A DNA stretch of 5,732 nt from Clostridiales bacterium. Its GTDB lineage: Bacteria > Bacillota_A > Clostridia > Oscillospirales > Acutalibacteraceae. The DNA is taken from the NCBI GenBank assembly GCA_009774735.1, contig VSOH01000111.1, forward strand, positions 1-5,732, in the 5' to 3' direction. This document shows positions 1 to 4,833 of the stretch, piece by piece. Under the pieces are notes generated by a model that was not told the DNA's origin, did no database searches, and worked only from the letters and a program-made list of their open reading frames with translations. Positions within the stretch are counted from its first letter, which is position 1, and every line of letters begins with the position of its first letter. The translations under genes were made by a program, and so were the position numbers.

Positions 1-38
1 TCTATAGACTGGAGGTTCGAGTCCTCTCGGGTGGACCA
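1..38 (+). tRNA. tRNA gene, 3' part only (amino acid not determined)
   Basis: The window opens inside a tRNA gene. A five-pair T-stem (11-15 with 23-27, one G-U pair) encloses the T-loop TTCGAGT at 16-22. It is followed by the seven-base 3' acceptor strand at 28-34, discriminator A at 35 and an encoded CCA at 36-38. The five bases before the T-arm fit a short variable loop, and bases 1-5 fit the 3' side of the anticodon stem, so this is a class I tRNA. The anticodon lies outside the window and the isotype cannot be read. The last acceptor base is G, so base 1 should be C or U. That is less common than G1, and C1-G72 with A73 is seen for example in tRNA-Pro, but this is not enough to assign it. 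Confidence 0.9.
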
Positions 39-74
39 AAAAGCTGCACAGGCAACGCCTGTGCAGCTTTTTTT
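39..74 (+). terminator. Rho-independent terminator of the tRNA gene
   Basis: A perfect inverted repeat lies directly after the tRNA CCA. The left arm is 39-53, the loop is AAC at 54-56 and the right arm is 57-71, running into a T-run that ends at 74. The GC-rich core is 11 to 12 pairs long. Because the left arm starts with an A-run, the hairpin also has a U-run when read from the minus strand, so it could stop transcription in both directions. Confidence 0.93.
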
Positions 75-83
75 GACAAAAAT

Positions 84-107
84 AAACAGCCGTAAAAACG
101 GCTGTTT
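84..107 (-). terminator. Probable terminator of the minus-strand PH-domain gene
   Basis: A ten-pair perfect hairpin has arms 84-93 and 98-107 with a four-base A loop. On the minus strand it is followed by a T-rich stretch (complement of 77-83). It sits about 70 bases past the stop codon of the minus-strand gene at 179-556 and is the obvious end signal for it. On the plus strand it lacks a good U-run, so the minus orientation is preferred. Confidence 0.6.
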
Positions 108-178
108 GAGATGGTGGTATATTGCTTGTGCAGACCGCCGGTTTAACAGATGGTCGATTTTTTATAAATAATTATTAA

Positions 179-556
179 TTATCGTAATGCATATGTAGAA
201 ATAATTCTGCAGATTTCAGATACATTAGAATTGCTTTTGAACTCAAATGTAACTTTTCCTAATCCTGCAAACCACATTTCAAGCTCGCTGTCTAAATCAA
301 AAGTGCCTGCGGTTTCTACCGAATAAGCAGATATTTTGTTATAAGGCAAAGATGTGAAATCTTTCTTTGAACCTGTTAATCCCTGTACGTTGATTGCAAT
401 AATTCTTTTGTTGGTGAATATAACACCATCACGAACGGTTTTGTATGTGGATACTATCTGTTCATTTTGGATAAGCATTGGAACAATCACTTTGGCAAAC
501 TGTTTGTTATCAACTCGTTGCATTTTTAAATATTTTGCATTTTGAAAATCAATCAT
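179..556 (-). CDS. Bacterial PH domain protein (bPH_1 / former DUF1696 family)
   Basis: This 125-residue protein is a single domain of the bacterial pleckstrin-homology type. The start is the ATG at 556-554, with a modest AAAGAG-like ribosome binding site just upstream. Visible family features are the strand pair around residues 42-58 with the sequence RDGVIFTNKRIIAINVQG, then SLPYNKISAYSVETAG (69-84) and a DLDSELEMW stretch (87-95), ending in a C-terminal helix (about 110-125). There is no signal peptide or membrane segment, so a cytoplasmic location is expected. Known structures of this family show a PH-like barrel that assembles into rings, but the molecular role is not established. Length matches the usual size, so the gene looks complete. 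It stands alone, 373 bases from the next minus-strand gene, and ends towards the tRNA. Confidence 0.85.
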   Translation of the reverse strand: MIDFQNAKYLKMQRVDNKQFAKVIVPMLIQNEQIVSTYKTVRDGVIFTNKRIIAINVQGLTGSKKDFTSLPYNKISAYSVETAGTFDLDSELEMWFAGLGKVTFEFKSNSNVSEICRIISTYALR

Positions 557-582
557 TTTAATTCTCTTTAATTTTTTGTTTA

Positions 583-588
583 ATTATA
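583..588 (-). promoter_or_regulatory. Candidate -10 element for the PH-domain gene
   Basis: The minus strand reads TATAAT here, 27 bases upstream of the start codon at 556. This places a likely transcription start some 20 bases before the gene. The -35 position at a 17-base spacing reads TCTGCA, which is a poor match, so only the -10 hexamer is supported and the call is tentative in such AT-rich DNA. Confidence 0.35.
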
Positions 589-616
589 TTTCCTTTGTTT
601 ACAAATGCAGATTTTA

Positions 617-757
617 TTAATCCACCGGCATGGACTGATGTATCATCCGCTTTTTCTGTGTTTTATCAACAATCGGAAGGTTTGATGCAACCTTTTCATT
701 ATGTATAAGCCCGGTAAATATTCGTGGTAAATTTATCGGCTGTAATATATAAAAAAT
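617..757 (-). pseudogene. Possible decayed 3' end of an unidentified gene
   Basis: A minus-strand frame is open for 46 codons between stop codons at 760-758 and 619-617. It has no usable start codon near its beginning. The last part reads like a normal soluble protein tail, with stretches such as IFTGLIHNEKVASNLPIVDK followed by a basic segment and the ending SMPVD. Its base composition is less AT-rich than the DNA on either side. No family was recognised. It may be the residue of a gene disrupted when the neighbouring DUF4062 gene arrived, or it may be chance. The support is only the look of the translation and the composition. Confidence 0.25.
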
Positions 758-929
758 TTATGCAGTTTCCAAAATTGTGTGAATTTTTAAGAATACAGAA
801 TTTATTAAACTATCTGCTTATATAATTAACCTTATTTACATAATACTTTTAAAATTAGAAAAAAGCAAGGAAAAATTTTACTGATTTTGTAAGGCGTTTG
901 ATGTTGATAAAGATTAAGCTGCTTGATTT

Positions 930-1991
930 TTATTCTGTTTTTTCAACATATAGTTGGTTTACTAAAATTTCTATTACTTCTGATTTTAGTTGTTCGTCAT
1001 TGTTCATTTCGTTAATTGAGTCATCAAAAATTCTATGTTTCAACATATGGAAATCTATTCCTAATTTATCCATTTTGTCTAATAATTTGTCAATTGCTTC
1101 ATGAATTAAATCTGATTCAATTTCAAGTTCGGAAGCATGTTTAATTTTAATAGATGAATCAATTAGTGCTTGAATGAATTCACTTAAAAGCTGATGCAAA
1201 TCATATTTTGTATCATATCTGTCTCTTTTTATTCTGAAATCAATGTCAGTGGTGATTTTTCTTGCTAATTCTTTAGCTTTCACATTTCTTTGCTCATGTT
1301 TTATGGAATCATATTTAACTTCTGTTTGTGTATTAAATGTCTTTTCTACCAATGCATTAACGAAGATTTGCATTTCGGAAATTGCGGAACGAAGCTCCAT
1401 AATAGAATCATGAGTTTTTTTATAATCCTCTTTTTCACGCAATGATCTTAAGTAAATTTTAAACATATCTGACCATTGCTTTTCTAAAAAGTCTTTTATT
1501 TCTGAAGGCTTTTTAAATTCGGTTATTGATATATTTCCGATATTTATTATTTCTTGAATAAAACTGAACACATTAATACTTTTTGCCGCATTAAACTTGA
1601 AACCACCGTTAATAATACTTTTTTTGTTTAAATCAAACACTTTGTATTCAGCGTAAACAGATGCCTCGATAAACACAAAAATGGGTATTCCTTCACTATA
1701 AGCAGTCTTGAATTCCTGACGTGTAATTGATATGAATTCACTGAAATCCGAAGGTTCAATGTTCTCTGAAGTTTCTCCACCATAACTTCCACCTATTATT
1801 AAAATTGCCATATCGGAATTTTTCATTGCTTCATAACACGATTTATCCAATGGTTGACCGGGAGTATATCCTATATCTCCGTCTTCAAACATTACTGTTT
1901 CAAATCCATGTGTTTTAATAAAGTTTGATATATCCTCTCTGACATATTTCAAATCATAAAATGTTGAACTGATAAAAATTCTTGGTTTCAT
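930..1991 (-). CDS. DUF4062 domain protein with helical C-terminal half
   Basis: This 353-residue protein starts at the ATG at 1991-1989, preceded by a strong AAAGGAG site. The N-terminal domain (about 3-110) matches DUF4062. It has the opening strand RIFISSTFYDL (4-14), the YTPGQPLDKSC segment (42-52), SDMAILIIGGSYGG (59-72), the SITRQEF motif with Glu93 (88-94), and the strand IPIFVFIE (102-109). This arrangement resembles TIR or nucleoside-deoxyribosyltransferase-like folds, in which a Glu in a comparable place can be catalytic; that parallel is inference. Residues about 160-353 are charged, Lys/Glu-rich and look mostly helical, with a likely coiled coil near 185-220. No membrane segment, Walker motif or known effector domain is visible. 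DUF4062 is often the N-terminal module of large NTPases linked to phage defence, but here it is paired with a short helical tail. GC content in sampled lines is about 25-28 percent, lower than that of the downstream plus-strand genes, suggesting acquisition by transfer. Confidence 0.85.
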   Translation of the reverse strand: MKPRIFISSTFYDLKYVREDISNFIKTHGFETVMFEDGDIGYTPGQPLDKSCYEAMKNSDMAILIIGGSYGGETSENIEPSDFSEFISITRQEFKTAYSEGIPIFVFIEASVYAEYKVFDLNKKSIINGGFKFNAAKSINVFSFIQEIINIGNISITEFKKPSEIKDFLEKQWSDMFKIYLRSLREKEDYKKTHDSIMELRSAISEMQIFVNALVEKTFNTQTEVKYDSIKHEQRNVKAKELARKITTDIDFRIKRDRYDTKYDLHQLLSEFIQALIDSSIKIKHASELEIESDLIHEAIDKLLDKMDKLGIDFHMLKHRIFDDSINEMNNDEQLKSEVIEILVNQLYVEKTE

Positions 1992-1997
1992 ATAAGA

Positions 1998-2004
1998 CTC
2001 CTTT
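1998..2004 (-). promoter_or_regulatory. Ribosome binding site of the DUF4062 gene
   Basis: The minus strand reads AAAGGAG, seven bases... upstream region of the ATG at 1991-1989 (bases 1992-1997 separate them, a six-base spacing). This supports the chosen start and agrees with the conserved DUF4062 opening strand beginning at residue 4. Confidence 0.8.
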
Positions 2005-2023
2005 GATTGTTATTCAGATGTTT

Positions 2024-2029
2024 AGTATA
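2024..2029 (-). promoter_or_regulatory. Candidate -10 element for the DUF4062 gene
   Basis: The minus strand reads TATACT, a five-of-six match to the -10 consensus, about 32 bases before the start codon. A TTTACA lies upstream, but only 14 bases away, which is too close for a normal -35, so the full promoter is not convincing. Confidence 0.3.
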
Positions 2030-2142
2030 TTAGTGTCGAAAATTGTAAAAGGTAACACATTTTCTTAAATATTTATATTGTTTTTCGATTTTTGATGGTA
2101 TATGTTTTCTTGAATTTATACTTTAAAGCTGAATTCAAATTG

Positions 2143-2171
2143 TTGATATTTGCTGATATATATGATAAGAT
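2143..2171 (+). promoter_or_regulatory. Candidate promoter of the four-gene operon
   Basis: TTGATA at 2143-2148 and TAAGAT at 2166-2171 are separated by 17 bases, matching five and four of six consensus positions. The start of transcription would fall near 2178, giving a leader of about 27 bases before the ATG at 2205. The divergent arrangement with the DUF4062 gene means that the 213-base gap 1992-2204 must hold promoters for both directions. Confidence 0.4.
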
Positions 2172-2204
2172 TTAGATAAAGATTTTACAAAATAGGGTTG
2201 CCTT

Positions 2205-2633
2205 ATGAATTGTGATTTAGTTAATGCTGTGAAAATTCTGAATAAAGAAAATTATACCTGTGTTTTATGCTGCGGTGATAATCAATACACCTCTGCAAAG
2301 CGTGGTGTAAAACCGCTTCTTGACTGGCTTGAAAGCGGTATGGATTTTAATGGTTTTTCGGCTGCTGACAAGGTTGTCGGCAATGCTGCGGCATTTCTGT
2401 ATGTACTGCTTGGTGTCAAAGCGGTGTATGCACTTGTTATAAGTGAGGCGGCTATTCATACGCTTAAGGAAAACGGTGTTGAAATTCAATATGATTTAGC
2501 TGTTAAATATATTGTTAATCGTACAGGCGATGGGTGTTGTCCTATGGAGGAGTGTGTTAAAGGCTTATCAGATCCGAAAAAAGCACTTTGTGCAATACGA
2601 ATAAAATTAAAAGAGCTGATGAACGGTATTTAA
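2205..2633 (+). CDS. DUF1893 domain protein (cytidine-deaminase-like fold)
   Basis: This 142-residue protein matches the DUF1893 family over nearly its whole length. Visible family features are RGVKPLLDWL (33-42), the ADKVVGNAAAFLY block (54-66), AVYALVISE (73-81) and NRTGDGCCPMEECV (105-118). A structure is known for a Thermotoga member and shows a cytidine-deaminase-like fold, but no reaction has been assigned. The protein has eight cysteines (3, 19, 22, 23, 111, 112, 117, 129), which is a high share and could support metal binding or redox chemistry; this is inference. It has no signal peptide. The start at 2205 has only a weak AGGG site at 2194-2197, but homology begins soon after it. It is the first gene of a likely operon, and the next gene's ribosome binding site directly follows its stop codon. 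Confidence 0.85.
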   Translation: MNCDLVNAVKILNKENYTCVLCCGDNQYTSAKRGVKPLLDWLESGMDFNGFSAADKVVGNAAAFLYVLLGVKAVYALVISEAAIHTLKENGVEIQYDLAVKYIVNRTGDGCCPMEECVKGLSDPKKALCAIRIKLKELMNGI

Positions 2634-2639
2634 GGGAGG
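2634..2639 (+). promoter_or_regulatory. Ribosome binding site deciding the start of the NTF2-like gene
   Basis: GGGAGG follows directly after the stop codon of the DUF1893 gene and lies eight bases before the ATG at 2648. It settles the start at 2648 instead of an in-frame TTG at 2588 inside the upstream gene. Confidence 0.85.
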
Positions 2640-2647
2640 ATTTGTTT

Positions 2648-3034
2648 ATGAATATGGAAATCAAGGAGCTTATCAATCAGGCAGATCAGGCTATTAAGGA
2701 AGAGAGATTTGATGATCTTATGAGCTTTTACACGGATGATGCTGTGCTTGTGGTTAAGCCCGGGCTTGAGGCAAAGGGTAAGGACGCAATTAAAAAAGCA
2801 TTTATAAAAATTGCCGCTTATTTTAAGAACAGCGTTGTACCGACACAGGGGAATATGGTTATGCTTGAGGCAGGGGATACAGTGCTTGTATTGTCACAGA
2901 CTTTGCTTGATGCCGATAACAAGGATACATCTGACTATTCTATGGACAGACGTGCGACATATGTATATAGGAAGATAGACGGAAAATGGCTTTGTGCTGT
3001 TGATAATTCCTATGGTACAGCCCTGCTTGATTAA
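2648..3034 (+). CDS. NTF2-like fold protein, DUF4440 / SnoaL-like (YybH type)
   Basis: This protein of 128 residues belongs to the NTF2-like superfamily, close to DUF4440 and SnoaL-like proteins. The N-terminal helix IKELINQADQAIKEERFDDL (5-24) leads into FYTDDAVLVVKPG (27-39), then GKDAIKKAF (44-52), and the C-terminal strands carry RRATYVYRKIDGKW and the family-typical ending DNSYGT. The cone-shaped fold usually binds a small hydrophobic ligand or acts as an isomerase, cyclase or a ketosteroid-isomerase-like enzyme, but many members have no known role and none can be assigned here. There is no signal peptide. The gene starts 14 bases after the DUF1893 stop codon and ends 29 bases before the YhcH-family start, so all three are probably translated from one message. 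Confidence 0.85.
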   Translation: MNMEIKELINQADQAIKEERFDDLMSFYTDDAVLVVKPGLEAKGKDAIKKAFIKIAAYFKNSVVPTQGNMVMLEAGDTVLVLSQTLLDADNKDTSDYSMDRRATYVYRKIDGKWLCAVDNSYGTALLD

Positions 3035-3063
3035 TACTTGATTTGCGGAGATTTAAGTGCGTT

Positions 3064-3525
3064 ATGATTTTTGACAAAATAGAAAATATATCCGATTATT
3101 TTGAAGAGCTGCCGCTTTTGAAAAAGGTTGAGGATTTTGTTGTTGATTTTAAGAACGGAAAGCTTGCTGACGGAACATATGAGATTGACGGAAAAAGAGT
3201 TTTTGCAATGGTTCAGTCCTATCGCACGCGGCAACAGACACATGAAATGATGTTTGAGGCGCATAAAAAATATATTGATTTGCAGTATATTGTAAATGGT
3301 ATTGAAAAAATACGATGGGCACGTCTTGATTCTGTTGATTTGGTTGAGGAGAAATATTCAACAGACGGTGATATTGCTTTTTATGAGGGGGATGCAATGT
3401 TTGATTTTACCCTAACCAAAGGTACCTTTTTATTGCTTTATCCGGAGGATGCCCATTTGCCGGGGTTAAGTGCTCAGAAGGATGTCAATGTAAGAAAAAT
3501 AGTGTTTAAAATTCAGGTTGATTAA
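3064..3525 (+). CDS. YhcH/YjgK/YiaL family protein (DUF386), possible sugar anomerase
   Basis: This 153-residue protein is a full-length member of the YhcH/YjgK/YiaL family, a cupin-like beta fold. The start MIFDKI at 3064 agrees with the usual family N-terminus; an upstream in-frame TTG at 3043 would add seven untypical residues. Conserved features are FEAHKKYIDLQYIVNGIEKI (64-83) and LLLYPEDAHLPGL (123-135). Glu65, His67 and His131 are the likely metal ligands. In E. coli, YhcH (NanQ) is known to open the ring form of N-acetylneuraminate as an anomerase, and other members sit in sugar operons. No sialic-acid or other sugar genes are in this window, so the substrate here is unknown. A CGGAG at 3046-3050 lies 13 bases before the ATG, longer than ideal. 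Confidence 0.88.
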   Translation: MIFDKIENISDYFEELPLLKKVEDFVVDFKNGKLADGTYEIDGKRVFAMVQSYRTRQQTHEMMFEAHKKYIDLQYIVNGIEKIRWARLDSVDLVEEKYSTDGDIAFYEGDAMFDFTLTKGTFLLLYPEDAHLPGLSAQKDVNVRKIVFKIQVD

Positions 3526-3542
3526 AACATAATTTTAAATGA

Positions 3543-3548
3543 AGAGGG
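3543..3548 (+). promoter_or_regulatory. Ribosome binding site of the phosphatase lipoprotein gene
   Basis: AGAGGG lies seven bases before the ATG at 3556. The 30-base gap after the YhcH-family gene has no terminator and no room for a well-formed promoter, which supports read-through from the genes before it. Confidence 0.65.
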
Positions 3549-3555
3549 TATTGTT

Positions 3556-4671
3556 ATGAAAAAGACCGTAAGCGTTTTGTTATCAATAGTAATAATGATG
3601 TTGGTTTTTGCAGGCTGCAGCGGTGAAAGTAAAAAAGCATTAATCGCTCAGAGCAATATGGAAACAGTTATATCGGCAGTATATCCTGTTGATGATACAG
3701 TGGTGCAGCACACTAAAAAGCAGGCTTTGTATCTTAATAACTCCTTATCCTCGTTTGTTCTTTATACGAACGGCAAAAAGGAAAAAAGCCGTCCTGAGCC
3801 TGTTGAGTTTGTATGGCAGTATAATGGCAGTGCGGATACTGAATATATCCTTAAGCTGAGTGAAAATGAAAATATGGAAAATTCAGTTGAATATACATCA
3901 GAAAGCGAAAGTATAAGCATTTATAATTTAAAGCTTGATACTGCGTATTATTGGACTGTAAGTGCAGGCAATGAAACAAGCAGTGTTTCAAAATTCACTA
4001 CTGACGCTGCAGCACCGAGGAATCTTTATGTTGATGGTATCACCAATGTGCGTGATCTTGGCGGCTGGGAGCGTGAAAACGGAACAAGAACAAAGCAGGG
4101 TCTGATTTTCAGATGCGGCAGGCTCAATGAAAGCAGTGCTCAGGCACCGAATATTGAAATAACGGATGCAGGTAAAAAAACGATGCTTGATGATATGGGC
4201 ATTAAAACAGAAATTGATGTTCGCAAAACCGCAGATGGTGAAACAGGTGCAATCACATCAAGTCCTCTTGGTGACAGCGTTACGTATTATAGCTGTCCTA
4301 TGGAATGGGAGGGGAATACCTTCCTTGATAACAAGGAGGAACTTTTGAAGGTGTTTGAAATCCTTTCAAAAGAGGAGAGCTATCCGCTTATTTTTCACTG
4401 CAATATCGGTACGGACAGAACAGGTATGATTGCATATCTTGTCAATGCACTTCTCGGAGTACCTGAGGAGAGTCTGTATCGGGATTATCTGTATTCAAAT
4501 TTCGGTAATATCGGCGGAACGAGAAAATTGAAAAATGTTGAAAGCAGCGGTTATTATGAGGCAGTTCATTCTGCCGAAGGTAATACTTTGAGTGAAAAAA
4601 CATATAACTGTCTTGTTGATTTCGGTGTTCCTGAGGAGCAGCTTGATTCCATTATTGCAATATTATCATAA
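3556..4671 (+). CDS. Secreted lipoprotein with fibronectin-III-like and tyrosine-phosphatase domains
   Basis: This 371-residue protein begins with a lipoprotein signal peptide: lysines at 2-3, a hydrophobic stretch and a lipobox FAGC with the lipid-bearing Cys21. It should be anchored on the outer face of the membrane. Residues about 35-150 look like a fibronectin-III-type beta domain (EYILKLSENENM, LKLDTAYYWTVSAGN, KFTTDA). Residues about 155-371 form a Y_phosphatase3-type (PF13350) phosphatase with NVRDLGGW (164-171), IFRCGRLN (184-191), TEIDVRK (218-224) and the P-loop HCNIGTDRTG (281-290) with nucleophile Cys282, Asp287 and Arg288. All key residues are present, so it should be active on phosphotyrosine, phosphoserine or phosphoinositide-like substrates, as known for LipA and MptpB relatives. 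The natural target is unknown. It is the last gene of the probable operon and is followed by a hairpin. Confidence 0.9.
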   Translation: MKKTVSVLLSIVIMMLVFAGCSGESKKALIAQSNMETVISAVYPVDDTVVQHTKKQALYLNNSLSSFVLYTNGKKEKSRPEPVEFVWQYNGSADTEYILKLSENENMENSVEYTSESESISIYNLKLDTAYYWTVSAGNETSSVSKFTTDAAAPRNLYVDGITNVRDLGGWERENGTRTKQGLIFRCGRLNESSAQAPNIEITDAGKKTMLDDMGIKTEIDVRKTADGETGAITSSPLGDSVTYYSCPMEWEGNTFLDNKEELLKVFEILSKEESYPLIFHCNIGTDRTGMIAYLVNALLGVPEESLYRDYLYSNFGNIGGTRKLKNVESSGYYEAVHSAEGNTLSEKTYNCLVDFGVPEEQLDSIIAILS

Positions 4672-4685
4672 TGATAAATTAATTT

Positions 4686-4715
4686 AAGCACAGTCAATAA
4701 AAAGACTGTGCTTTT
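4686..4715 (+). terminator. Rho-independent terminator of the operon
   Basis: A ten-pair hairpin with arms 4686-4695 and 4704-4713 and an eight-base A-rich loop is followed by a short T-run (4712-4715). It lies 15 bases after the stop codon of the phosphatase gene. The U-run is short, so some read-through towards the transporter gene is possible. The left arm begins with AA, making minus-strand activity weak. Confidence 0.75.
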
Positions 4716-4768
4716 AGTGTGCCCGGCAGAAGAAAAGAAAATAAACGGTCTTTTAAATATTAAAATGC

Positions 4769-4797
4769 TTGACATAAAAGTTTTTTATAGTTAGAAT
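4769..4797 (+). promoter_or_regulatory. Near-consensus sigma-A promoter of the transporter gene
   Basis: TTGACA at 4769-4774 matches the -35 consensus fully. After 17 bases, TAGAAT at 4792-4797 matches five of six -10 positions. Transcription should start near 4804, leaving a leader of about 30 bases. It lies just past the terminator of the preceding operon, so the transporter is a separate unit. No operator-like repeat or riboswitch fits in the short leader. Confidence 0.75.
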
Positions 4798-4833
4798 ATG
4801 ATTATAAAATAGATAATGGATTGAGAGGTTTTT

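Larger units (their letters stand above)
557..929. other. AT-rich intergenic stretch of 373 bases without an intact gene
   Basis: No open reading frame with a plausible start and ribosome binding site is seen on either strand. The part nearest the PH gene contains its candidate -10 box and leader. Bases 617-757 hold an open minus-strand frame without a start codon, listed separately as a possible remnant. Bases 758-929 are very AT-rich and show no repeat, no strong hairpin and no clear terminator for the DUF4062 gene that ends at 930. Confidence 0.6.

Noticed and set aside
133..165. Possible small hairpin (GACC with GGTC) followed by a T-run
   Set aside because: The stem has only four pairs with a 15-base loop, which is too weak to call as a terminator.
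898..1104. Plus-strand open frame overlapping the end of the DUF4062 gene
   Set aside because: It is antisense to the DUF4062 coding region, AT-rich, and without a ribosome binding site.
2588..2647. In-frame upstream extension of the NTF2-like protein from a TTG
   Set aside because: It overlaps the DUF1893 gene, has no ribosome binding site, adds 20 untypical residues, and the ATG at 2648 has an excellent GGGAGG site.
3043..3063. TTG start seven codons upstream of the YhcH-family ATG
   Set aside because: The family typically begins MIFD, and no ribosome binding site is properly spaced before the TTG.
3031..3397. Two minus-strand open frames opposite the YhcH-family gene
   Set aside because: They are antisense shadows of a conserved family member and have no plausible protein features.
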